Of a stretch of 5,651 nucleotides of DNA, positions 1 through 5,651 are shown in pieces (the stretch's first letter is position 1; each line of letters opens with the position of its first letter). The notes under the pieces were generated by a model, which was not told the origin of the DNA, searched no databases, and worked only from the letters and a program-made list of their open reading frames with translations. The translations under genes were made by a program, and so were the position numbers. Origin of the DNA: CAZKRU01 sp964555235 (GTDB lineage: Bacteria > Verrucomicrobiota > Verrucomicrobiia > Methylacidiphilales > CAMAQI01); assembly GCA_964555235.1 (NCBI GenBank), contig CAZKRU010000130.1:1-5651 (forward strand), written 5' to 3'.

Positions 1-15
1 TTGATGAGGGAATTG

Positions 16-40
16 CCACGCTCCTAGGATCGGAGCGTGG
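16..40. repeat. Perfect hairpin repeat (9-bp arms)
   Basis: The arms CCACGCTCC (16-24) and GGAGCGTGG (32-40) are exact reverse complements around a 7-base loop, and the outer context reads GGGAATTG before and GAA after. No T-run follows on either strand, so it is not a classical intrinsic terminator. The pattern 'CCACGCTC...GAGCGTGGGAA' resembles short palindromic repeats dispersed between genes in many bacteria; that likeness is from memory and unchecked. It sits immediately upstream of a gene fragment without a start codon, so it may mark the point where that gene was broken or a cassette boundary. Confidence 0.6.
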
Positions 41-47
41 GAAATAA

Positions 48-485
48 CAGCTAATCACGGAAAGTGAAGCAGAGGCCGTAAAGCTTCAAGAGCATATTGA
101 AGTATTTTCTGGTGTTACAGGAGCAGGGTATGATGAGGGGAATGGAAAAAAAGATCCTGATAGAGCAAATAACACGATTGGTTCGGTAAGTCATAAGCCT
201 ACTGATGTTGTTGCTCCAGAATATTCAGTGGGATCATCTGATGGCGCAAAGAATTGTGGTGGACGTGCTTCTGACTGGGTAGATCAATCGGGAATAAATA
301 CTAGCCAGTTTCAGAAGAATGAAATTACTTCCTATAATAAAGGTGTGGGACCTTCTTGGGGGATTCCAACTAACGAACAAATTAATAAAGGGGCGCTGGG
401 TGTTAGTCCTGCGGTGGGAATTGGTTTCAAGCTGTATCGAGCGATGCAACAGGAAAAGAGAAACGAACCGCCGAGTGGTAAATGA
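48..485 (+). pseudogene. 3' fragment of an unrecognised protein, possible toxin/effector C-terminal module
   Basis: The frame is open for 145 codons after a TAA at 45-47, but it contains no ATG, GTG or TTG until a GTG at 228. The residues upstream of that GTG look like normal protein (for example KLQEHIEVFSG, codons 12-22), so the real gene probably began further left and has lost its 5' part. The alternative is an 85-aa protein from GTG 228, but no good ribosome-binding site precedes it. I do not recognise the family. Visible features are a His in an H-I-E-V-F-S-G segment (residue 16 counting from base 48) and a Cys in an N-C-G-G-x-A-S-D-W segment (residue 70). A His strand followed by an N-C helix is reminiscent of permuted NlpC/P60- or LRAT-like cysteine hydrolases; this is only a hypothesis. 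The stop codon overlaps the next gene's start (ATGA, 482-485), implying coupled translation with an exported partner, as in toxin-immunity pairs. Confidence 0.5.
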
Positions 486-1066
486 CGAAACTATTTATCT
501 ATTGTATATCTCTACTGATTCTACTTGTTGGAAATTTGAGATCATATGAAATCCCTTTGAAAGTCGGTGAAACTGAGTATTATCCTTCTCCTCGATTGAA
601 AGAGTACATTTGGAGTATTCATTTAGTTGCAGAGAAGGACTTCGATCAAAAAGCAGAAACTAAAGCATTTAGTGCAGCGATCAAGCTAGCGAGAGAAAAT
701 AAGTTAAATGAATGGAAAGACAACGACATCTTTGGGTGGCGTAAAGGTTACAAGTTTGTTTTAATAGGAATTCAGAATAATAAAAGCGACCGACGTGGAG
801 GAGAAGTTGCTACTATTTTACCAATGGATAAAATGATGGATTCAAAGATTGATCCAGAGGAGCTTATTAAAGGAGCTCCTCGTGAAGCGGACTGGAAAAA
901 CTGGTGGAATCCTGATGATACCAATCTTTTTATCCGTGAACATATCCGATACAGAATTTCAAAAGGAGAAGTACCTGCGGATGCAGATATTCTTAAGAAA
1001 CCAGCTGCTCCTTATATAGACCCTCCTGGGAGACCCTCGACTTATAAAAAAATTAATGAAAAGTAA
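482..1066 (+). CDS. Exported protein of unknown function, candidate immunity protein
   Basis: This gene encodes 194 residues with a clear N-terminal signal peptide: M-T-K, then a hydrophobic core at about residues 4-17 (LFIYCISLLILLVG), then N-L-R-S, with likely cleavage around residue 21. No cysteine follows the cleavage region, so it is not an obvious lipoprotein. The mature part is hydrophilic and rich in Lys, Glu and Trp (notably a D-W-K-N-W-W-N-P-D-D segment near residues 136-145) with a Pro-rich tail (about 172-184). No known domain is recognised. The ATG overlaps the stop of the preceding open frame by four bases, and the only upstream purine tract is weak, so translational coupling probably supplies initiation. 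Position and export suggest a periplasmic immunity protein for the upstream fragment, but a secreted protein of other function is equally compatible. Base composition is A+T-rich like the upstream fragment and unlike the TPR gene to the right. Confidence 0.75.
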   Translation: MTKLFIYCISLLILLVGNLRSYEIPLKVGETEYYPSPRLKEYIWSIHLVAEKDFDQKAETKAFSAAIKLARENKLNEWKDNDIFGWRKGYKFVLIGIQNNKSDRRGGEVATILPMDKMMDSKIDPEELIKGAPREADWKNWWNPDDTNLFIREHIRYRISKGEVPADADILKKPAAPYIDPPGRPSTYKKINEK

Positions 1067-1094
1067 GAGAAAGCTGGAGCGGAAGGAATGAGAA

Positions 1095-1186
1095 AAGGCA
1101 ATAGGGTCACAAAGGCAATGGGGACGAAGGCAAAAGGGTCAGATCCAAACTAATGACTATTGGGAAGATCGAAGGCAATGGGGACG
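1095..1186. repeat. Cluster of a 15-bp G-rich unit (AAGGCAAWRGGGWCR)
   Basis: Four copies can be read by eye: AAGGCAATAGGGTCA (1095-1109), AAGGCAATGGGGACG (1112-1126), AAGGCAAAAGGGTCA (1127-1141) and AAGGCAATGGGGACG (1172-1186). Copies two and four are identical. The third and fourth starts are 45 bp apart, which is three unit lengths, although the sequence between them is not clearly repetitive. The cluster lies in the intergenic tract between the exported-protein gene and the IS. The GGGTCAGATCC stretch (1136-1146) resembles tracts I associate with decayed REP-type (IS200/Y1-like) elements; this is recall, not evidence. No gene or convincing terminator is seen between 1067 and 1203. Confidence 0.6.
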
Positions 1187-1197
1187 CATCTCATTAT

Positions 1198-1203
1198 TAA
1201 CTA
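1198..1203. repeat. Left copy of probable IS target-site duplication
   Basis: TAACTA here matches TAACTA at 2650-2655 on the other side of the element. Because the TIR itself ends in TA, the exact boundary is ambiguous: the duplication could be the 6-bp TAACTA, or the 4-bp AACT (1199-1202 and 2651-2654) if the element starts one base further out. Four bp is within the range known for the IS5 family. Confidence 0.6.
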
Positions 1204-1219
1204 GTCGCTCCTTAAAAAC
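1202..1219 (+). repeat. Left terminal inverted repeat of the IS
   Basis: TAGTCGCTCCTTAAAAAC is the exact reverse complement of bases 2634-2651. The match ends on both sides of these 18 bp. The outermost TA may belong to the target duplication rather than to the element. Confidence 0.9.
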
Positions 1220-1228
1220 CTCAATTTC

Positions 1229-1242
1229 TCCTCTATAGAGGA
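1229..1242 (+). promoter_or_regulatory. Palindrome covering the transposase ribosome-binding site
   Basis: TCCTCTATAGAGGA is a perfect 14-bp palindrome that can fold as a 5-bp stem (TCCTC/GAGGA) with a TATA loop. Its right arm contains the AGAGGA Shine-Dalgarno sequence, 7 bases before the ATG at 1250. In RNA reading through the left end the site could be hidden in the stem, a way of limiting transposase translation known from other insertion sequences. It could instead be a protein-binding site. The structure is seen; the function is inferred. Confidence 0.45.
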
Positions 1243-1249
1243 ATGAAAA

Positions 1250-2641
1250 ATGCTTGATAAAATTCGGCCAGAAAATCGAATAGGCGAACAAAAATCTGGT
1301 CGAAAAAGGAGCAGACGGATGCAAGGAAGAGGAAATCAAAGCGCGCAGGCAAGTTTTTTGATGAATGGGTTAAGGGAGATGCTCAATCCTGAGCATGAGG
1401 TTTATCGGTTATCAGAGGCGATGCCATGGGAGGAGTTTGAACGGGAATTTTCGGGGATGTATTCGACAACAGGAAGACCGGCAAAGCCGGTGAGATTGAT
1501 GGTGGGGTTATTGCTTTTAAAGCAGATGTATGACTTAGGGGATGAGACGGTGGTGGAACAATGGGTTCAAAATCCGTACTGGCAGTTTTTTTGTGGGGAA
1601 GTCGAATTTCGGTGGGAGCTTCCGTGTGAGCCGAGTGATTTGGTGCATTTTCGAAAGAGGATCGGAGAAAAAGGGGTTCTAAAGATTTTAGAGGGATCGA
1701 TCCAGATGCATGGAAAGAAAGCCCAAGAGGAAGAGATTTTAGTGGATACAACGGTGCAGGAAAAGGCGGAGACCTATCCTACGGACTCGAAGCTGCACCG
1801 TAAGATCGCCCAGACTTGTTGGAGGATCGCCCGAGAGGAGGGAATTACTTTACGTCGGACGTTTCGAAAAGAAGTGAAGCAATGTGTGATGGCGCAAAGA
1901 GGAAGAAGACATCCCAAGACGATGAAGTTAGCTCGTCGCAAGGCCAAAAGACTCAAGACGATTGCAGGCAAGATTTTGAGGGATTTAGAAAGAAGACTTT
2001 TGAACAAAAAGATTACAAAACACCAAGAGAAGCTGGGGCTTTGTCATCGAGTACTTCGTCAGAAGAAGGAACAAAGTGACAAGGTTTACAGTCTGCATGA
2101 GCCGCACATTTACTGCATCTCCAAGGGTAAAGAACACAAGAAGTACGAGTTTGGATGTAAAGCCAGTGTGGCGATGACCAAGACGAGCGGGATTTTAGTG
2201 GGAGCGTTTTCACTCAAGCAAAACCAATACGATGGGCATACGTTACCCGAAGTCCTCTCACAGACAAAAACCCTCACGGGAGTGATCCCCAAGAAAGTCA
2301 TCGCGGACAAAGGCTATCGAGGAGCACGATGGATCGGAGAAACTGAAATTTTAACCCCCAGAAAAGGCCCCGAAGATCAAAGTCCCAAGGAGAAAAAAGC
2401 GATGCAGAAGCGGTTTCGACGCCGATGTGCTATTGAGCCTGTTATTGGACATCTCAAAAGTGACTTTCGAATGGCTCGCAACTTCCTTAAAGGAGCTATT
2501 GGTGACTCCATCAATGTGATGCTGGCCGCTGCCGCTTGGAACTTCAAAAAGTGGATGCGACTTGCGTCTCTTTTTGTCTCGTTCCTTCAATCTCTGTTCC
2601 AAACCCTTTTTTTATACCAAAATTTTAAAAAGAGTTTTTAA
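1250..2641 (+). CDS. IS5-family DDE transposase
   Basis: This 463-residue protein catalyses cut-and-paste movement of the surrounding element by binding its inverted repeats. An N-terminal DUF772-like DNA-binding region spans about residues 50-140 (GRPAKPVRLMVGLLLLKQMY, then SDLVHFRKRIGE). The catalytic core follows: D166 in V-D-T-T, D353 in A-D-K-G-Y-R-G, and E396 in R-R-R-C-A-I-E-P. Around the glutamate the family signature Y-(2)-R-(3)-E-(6)-K is present as F389, R392, E396, K403. A basic insertion (about 200-275) and the segment SLHEPHIYCISKGKEHKKYE (281-300) are typical of long IS1478-like members. The ATG is supported by AGAGGA seven bases upstream. The last 25 or so residues are hydrophobic/basic and read into the right inverted repeat, where the stop lies, so the tail is probably dispensable. 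All catalytic residues are present and the frame is intact, so it is probably functional. Confidence 0.95.
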   Translation: MLDKIRPENRIGEQKSGRKRSRRMQGRGNQSAQASFLMNGLREMLNPEHEVYRLSEAMPWEEFEREFSGMYSTTGRPAKPVRLMVGLLLLKQMYDLGDETVVEQWVQNPYWQFFCGEVEFRWELPCEPSDLVHFRKRIGEKGVLKILEGSIQMHGKKAQEEEILVDTTVQEKAETYPTDSKLHRKIAQTCWRIAREEGITLRRTFRKEVKQCVMAQRGRRHPKTMKLARRKAKRLKTIAGKILRDLERRLLNKKITKHQEKLGLCHRVLRQKKEQSDKVYSLHEPHIYCISKGKEHKKYEFGCKASVAMTKTSGILVGAFSLKQNQYDGHTLPEVLSQTKTLTGVIPKKVIADKGYRGARWIGETEILTPRKGPEDQSPKEKKAMQKRFRRRCAIEPVIGHLKSDFRMARNFLKGAIGDSINVMLAAAAWNFKKWMRLASLFVSFLQSLFQTLFLYQNFKKSF

Positions 2642-2651
2642 GGAGCGACTA
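2634..2651 (-). repeat. Right terminal inverted repeat of the IS
   Basis: GTTTTTAAGGAGCGACTA is the exact reverse complement of bases 1202-1219. The transposase stop codon TAA (2639-2641) lies within it. An A/T-only 7-bp inverted repeat (2625-2631 with 2635-2641) overlaps its inner edge. Confidence 0.9.
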
Positions 2652-2655
2652 ACTA
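2650..2655. repeat. Right copy of probable IS target-site duplication
   Basis: TAACTA matches 1198-1203. Removing the IS and one copy restores a continuous intergenic sequence reading CATTATTAACTAAAG across the junction. Confidence 0.6.
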
Positions 2656-2693
2656 AAGTATTGTAATTTGGGAGGGGTGGTTTTCAGGGACGG

Positions 2694-2703
2694 AATGGGG
2701 ACG
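2694..2703. repeat. Extra copy of the AATGGGGACG core beyond the IS
   Basis: AATGGGGACG here is identical to 1117-1126 and 1177-1186 on the other side of the IS. After the core, this copy (GTGTCTGACAATT, 2703-2715) and the one at 1177 (GCATCTCATTATT, 1186-1198) remain alignable, so these two copies share roughly 20 bp. The tract from 2656 to 2770 otherwise holds only the upstream region of the TPR gene, where I see no convincing promoter. Confidence 0.5.
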
Positions 2704-2770
2704 TGTCTGACAATTCGTTAATCTGGTTGGCGCTTGCTGCGTTATGGTTGGTGTGTAGAGTTCTTCGAGC

Positions 2771-5506
2771 ATGGGTTTCAAAGAGAAATGGATTCGATTC
2801 GGAGTTTGTCTCTTTCTGTCCGTTCTGGTTTTTTATATCTATTGCGACGTTCGGAATTTCGAATTCGTCAACTACGATGACCCGGCCATCATTTATGCCA
2901 ATCCGACCGTAACGGCTGGCCTTACCTGGGAAGGATTTAAAACCGCCTGGACGGAGCCGATTGTTTTTGAGGCGTGGTATCCGCTCACGGCACTCTTGCA
3001 CATGGTCGACTGGCAGTGGTTTGGTCCCGATGCAGGCAAACATCATTTGATGAATGTTTTTTTTCATCTGGCCGATGTCCTGCTTCTGCTTTGGGTCTTG
3101 CACCGAATGAGTGGCCGTTTCTGGCCCTCGGCAGTTGTCGCGTTTCTGGTTGCTGTCCATCCCTTGAATGTCGAAGTCGTCGCCTGGGCCTCGCAACTCA
3201 AAACCCTTCTCGCCATGTTCTTTTATTTGGGCTCGATCTGGTTTTACGTTCGCTACTGCGAGCAGCCGAACCGACGTCACTACCTCCTGATGCTCCTGCT
3301 TTATTTTTGCGGACTCTTGGCCAAACCGCTTTTGATTACGATGCCTTTCATTTTGCTTCTCTTCGACTTTTGGCCGATGCGGCGATGGAGCAACGATTCG
3401 AAACATCACCCGAGAGCGTTTACTCTTTTAATTCCTTCGCTTGAACGACGAAACCTTGAGATCAAAAGGCTTCTCTTCCTGGAAAAAACTCCGTTCTTTT
3501 TACTCACCATCCTTTTTTCTGCAATCACCTATCACTACGCTCTTGCATCGGGAAATATCGACGGCGATCAGATTGTCCCCGTCCTCATTCGCGTCTGGAA
3601 TGCCCTTCAATCCTACACCGTCTATCTCCGACAGACTCTCATGCCGACGGATCTTGCCGTTCTCTATCCATGGAAGAGTGACTTTTCTCCCTGGTATCTG
3701 GCCTGCTGCCTCCTTTTTTTAAGCACCCTCTCGCTCTTGGCGTTATCGCAGTGGAAAAAACATCCTTCACTCTTCGTGGGGTGGTATTGGTATTTGGGGG
3801 TTCTGGTTCCAGTCATCGGACTTGTGGATTCGGGAGCGCGTGCTCATGCGGACCGTTACGCCTATGCCTCCTTGATTGGTATTTTCATCGCCATCGTCTG
3901 GATCGGTGCATCCCTCGCAAAAACCCGTTCCATCAAAATCATGATTTCCATTCTCGTCTTCCTCTGCGTTCTTGCCTTCGCTCGAATCTCGAAACGACAG
4001 GTTGTTGTTTGGGAAAACAACTTCACCCTTTACCAGCATGCCATCGATATCGGTTACCCATCGAGTGTTGTCTACAATAATCTCGGATCTGCCTATGTCG
4101 ACCTCCGTCAACTTGAAAGAGCTAAGGAGGAATATCAGAAGGCATTAGTCCTGGAGGAAAATTATGATGAAGCTTTAAATAACCTCGGTGCCATTCTCGT
4201 GGTGCAAAAAAAACCGCAGGAAGCGATTACTTATTTGGAGCGTGCTCTCAGGCTTCGCCCTCGATTTCCAGAAGGCCTTTTCAATATGGGGAACGCCCAT
4301 CACAGACTCAAACAGTATGAAAAAGCGATTGAGTACTATGACCAAGCGCTAGCCAGCAGACCACTTTATCCCCAAGTCTATCACAATCGCGGCGTCAGTC
4401 TGATGGAGTTAAAACGGTACGACGAAGCGCTTGCTGCCTATCGCAAGGCCATCGAACAGTATCCCAAGCTTCCTGACTTTCAATATGCTGCAGGAAATAC
4501 CCTCCGGGAATCGGGGGGGGGCGATGATGCCACGGCTAGCTACAGAGGGGAGTCGCAATTTGTCACAAACTCTCTGGACGCTTACAATCAGATCGCCGGA
4601 ATGCTTTATTTACTGAAACGGTATGAGGAGGCAATTCCGTATTACGAAAAAGCCATCAAGCTCAAACCTGACTCGGCGGTTTTCCTCAGTAATTATGGTG
4701 CTTGCCTTAACGAGACTAAGCGTTTTGAAGAATCTCTCAAGGCCCTGGATGCGGCCATTCAGATTCAACCTAACCTGATTGCTGCTCACAATAATCGCGC
4801 TAATACCCTGGCATCTCTTGATCGATCTTCCGAAGCGATTCAAGAATATCAGAAAGTTCTTCAAACTGTTCCGAAAGATCTCGAAATCCTTTTCAATCTG
4901 GGAATCACCTGGATGGATCTCAGTAACTGGAAAGAGGCGCTCAACGTTTTTAATCAGATTCTGACCCTCAAGCCGGACCACCCAAGCGCTAAATTCAATC
5001 TCGGGGTCGTTTATATAAAAATGGGAAAGAAATCCGAGGGACTTCAAGTGCTGAGATCCGTCGTCCAAGCCGCTTCAGATAAAGCGTCGGCAGCAGGAAA
5101 AGTAGGTCGGGAACTCTACGAACGCAGGATCTACGAGGAATCGATACTCTTTTTAAATGAATTCCTCACCTATCACCCAGATCACCCACTCGCACTCAAT
5201 CAGTCAGCATGGATTCTGGCGTGCGCCCCTGAAAAGAGCGTGCGAAATGGTCCGGAAGCGTTAAGGCGGGCTCAAAAATCATGTTCCCTCTTTACTGTGC
5301 CGTCGGCTGCAGTTTTAGACACCCTCGCCGCCGCATGGGCCGAAAATGGGAAATTTAATGAGGCCCTTACTGTTGCGAACCAAGCCTTAGCGACGGCAGA
5401 AGCAAACAAGGAGGAATCCCTGATACGCGAGATCAAAGAACGGATCGCCCTCTATCGATCGCAACGCGCCTATCGAGAGACGCCTTCCTGGCCTAAGAAG
5501 CGTTGA
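2771..5506 (+). CDS. Polytopic membrane GT-C-like glycosyltransferase with C-terminal TPR repeats
   Basis: The 911-residue protein has two halves. Residues 1-405 carry about eleven hydrophobic segments (first at 8-25, then clusters at about 98-200, 239-258 and 308-405). A large first outer loop holds N-Y-D-D-P (34-38), with the acidic pair in the place of the catalytic acids of GT-C enzymes. Further family marks are W-Y-P-L-T (69-73), H-P-L-N-V-E-V-V-A-W (130-139), AKPLLITMPFILLLFDFWP (184-202, within LLAKPLL...FWPMRR) and A-D-R-Y-A-Y-A (360-366). This layout is shared with eukaryotic TMTC O-mannosyltransferases and bacterial relatives. Residues 434-870 hold about a dozen 34-residue TPR units, for example 434-466, 467-500, 501-534, 602-635 and 704-737. 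The C-terminal block with A-W-I-L-A-C-A-P (813-820), RNGPEA (825-830) and L-D-T-L-A-A-A-W (849-856) is typical of this family. It probably transfers a lipid-linked sugar on the periplasmic face, with the TPRs recruiting protein; the substrate is unknown. The ATG is the first possible start after an in-frame TAG at 2756; only a weak AGAG (2757-2760) precedes it. The unit at 568-601 is degenerate and carries a G run. Confidence 0.85.
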   Translation: MGFKEKWIRFGVCLFLSVLVFYIYCDVRNFEFVNYDDPAIIYANPTVTAGLTWEGFKTAWTEPIVFEAWYPLTALLHMVDWQWFGPDAGKHHLMNVFFHLADVLLLLWVLHRMSGRFWPSAVVAFLVAVHPLNVEVVAWASQLKTLLAMFFYLGSIWFYVRYCEQPNRRHYLLMLLLYFCGLLAKPLLITMPFILLLFDFWPMRRWSNDSKHHPRAFTLLIPSLERRNLEIKRLLFLEKTPFFLLTILFSAITYHYALASGNIDGDQIVPVLIRVWNALQSYTVYLRQTLMPTDLAVLYPWKSDFSPWYLACCLLFLSTLSLLALSQWKKHPSLFVGWYWYLGVLVPVIGLVDSGARAHADRYAYASLIGIFIAIVWIGASLAKTRSIKIMISILVFLCVLAFARISKRQVVVWENNFTLYQHAIDIGYPSSVVYNNLGSAYVDLRQLERAKEEYQKALVLEENYDEALNNLGAILVVQKKPQEAITYLERALRLRPRFPEGLFNMGNAHHRLKQYEKAIEYYDQALASRPLYPQVYHNRGVSLMELKRYDEALAAYRKAIEQYPKLPDFQYAAGNTLRESGGGDDATASYRGESQFVTNSLDAYNQIAGMLYLLKRYEEAIPYYEKAIKLKPDSAVFLSNYGACLNETKRFEESLKALDAAIQIQPNLIAAHNNRANTLASLDRSSEAIQEYQKVLQTVPKDLEILFNLGITWMDLSNWKEALNVFNQILTLKPDHPSAKFNLGVVYIKMGKKSEGLQVLRSVVQAASDKASAAGKVGRELYERRIYEESILFLNEFLTYHPDHPLALNQSAWILACAPEKSVRNGPEALRRAQKSCSLFTVPSAAVLDTLAAAWAENGKFNEALTVANQALATAEANKEESLIREIKERIALYRSQRAYRETPSWPKKR
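4513..4521 (+). repeat. Nine-G homopolymer inside the TPR gene
   Basis: Nine consecutive G residues encode the end of Ser581, Gly582, Gly583 and most of Gly584, where a TPR unit would usually have Gly-Arg-Tyr or similar. Loss of one G would bring a stop at 4614-4616 and gain of one would bring a stop at 4624-4626, both truncating the protein near residue 615. Such tracts are slippage-prone in replication and in sequencing; which applies here cannot be told from one sequence. Confidence 0.8.
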
Positions 5507-5524
5507 TTCGGCATTCACAAAATC

Positions 5525-5604
5525 CTTACGATAGTCGCAACCAATCGTAAGCAGGGTAAGCGGTGCACCAAGCACCTACTATTCAAGAGATCATAGGTGT
5601 TACC
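5525..5604. other. Structured gene-free tail with nested inverted repeats
   Basis: Downstream of the TPR gene there are several inverted repeats: CTTACGAT (5525-5532) with ATCGTAAG (5544-5551); GGTGC (5562-5566) with GCACC (5572-5576); CACCTA (5573-5578) with TAGGTG (5594-5599); and GGTAA (5555-5559) with TTACC (5600-5604), directly outside the previous pair. The second and third pairs compete. No T-run follows the first stem, so a Rho-independent terminator is not clearly present, although the stem could end or stabilise the transcript. The remaining sequence to 5651 shows no gene; an ATG occupies the last three bases but cannot be assessed. Confidence 0.35.
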
Positions 5605-5651
5605 ACTTTCTTTAACATTGTAGTCGTTTCCAAAATTGAGATCGCAAAATG

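Larger units (their letters stand above)
1203..2650 (+). mobile_element. Complete IS5-family insertion sequence, about 1.45 kb
   Basis: The element is bounded by 18-bp perfect inverted repeats and flanked by a short direct repeat, and carries one transposase gene occupying nearly all its length. Boundaries are given for the AACT-duplication reading and may move by one base at each end. Size, single long DDE gene, TIR length and short target duplication all fit the IS5 family; the length of the transposase points to the larger IS1478-like members rather than canonical IS5. The ends match exactly and the reading frame has no break, so it looks recently active. It is inserted in a repeat-bearing intergenic region rather than in a gene, with its transposase facing the TPR gene downstream. 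Confidence 0.9.

Noticed and set aside
16..47. Rho-independent terminator at the left edge
   Set aside because: The stem is strong but no T-run follows it on either strand.
1095..1186. CRISPR array
   Set aside because: The units are only 15 bp, spacing is irregular (17, 15, 45) and there are no spacers of uniform length.
1383..1751. Minus-strand open frame opposite the transposase
   Set aside because: The plus-strand frame carries conserved transposase motifs throughout; the antisense frame shows nothing recognisable.
2625..2641. A/T-only hairpin (TTAAAAA-GAG-TTTTTAA) at the end of the transposase as a terminator
   Set aside because: It has no G-C pairs in the stem, no downstream T-run, and overlaps the inverted repeat of the IS.
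2684..3409. Long open frame on the minus strand (241 codons) opposite the start of the TPR gene
   Set aside because: It lies antisense to a strongly recognisable membrane region, its composition is low-complexity and charged, and it has no domain or ribosome-binding site; it is a shadow of the plus-strand codon pattern.
2974..3444. Plus-strand open frame of 156 codons inside the TPR gene
   Set aside because: It is out of frame with the GT-C-like sequence, which is clearly the coding frame across this whole stretch.
5649..5651. ATG at the right edge as the start of another gene
   Set aside because: Only the three bases are visible and the upstream purines (GAGA) are too weak to support a call.

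Overview
The window comes from a Gram-negative bacterium that I cannot place to genus. The cues are a secreted protein with an N-terminal signal peptide, an IS5-family insertion sequence, and a very large polytopic membrane protein ending in TPR repeats. That last architecture is, to my knowledge, common in Omnitrophota, Verrucomicrobiota, Nitrospirota and the former Deltaproteobacteria. The left kilobase is visibly A+T-richer than the right half, so it may have a different origin.

Left part (1-1066): a perfect hairpin repeat near the left edge is followed directly by the start-less 3' part of a gene (48-485). Its stop overlaps, in ATGA, the start of a 194-codon gene (482-1066) for an exported protein. 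A small C-terminal module coupled to an exported small protein resembles the 3' end of a polymorphic-toxin or secreted-effector locus: a toxin tip followed by a periplasmic immunity protein. Neither protein is recognised by family, so this pairing is an inference.

Middle (about 1067-2770): a short intergenic tract holds copies of a 15-bp G-rich unit. A complete IS5-family element of about 1.45 kb is inserted at its right side, with 18-bp perfect terminal inverted repeats, a probable target-site duplication and one 463-aa DDE transposase that looks intact. The AATGGGGACG core of the repeat continues on the far side of the IS, so the element landed inside an older repetitive intergenic region.

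Right part (2771-5506): one 911-codon gene encodes an inner-membrane protein with an N-terminal multi-spanning GT-C-glycosyltransferase-like region (related in layout to eukaryotic TMTC proteins) and about a dozen TPR units. It carries a nine-G run in one poorly conserved TPR unit. The final 145 bases hold no clear gene but contain several inverted repeats.

The three blocks do not form one pathway. The plausible two-gene unit is the left pair; the IS is an independent passenger; the TPR gene appears to be a stand-alone transcription unit with the IS about 120 bp upstream.
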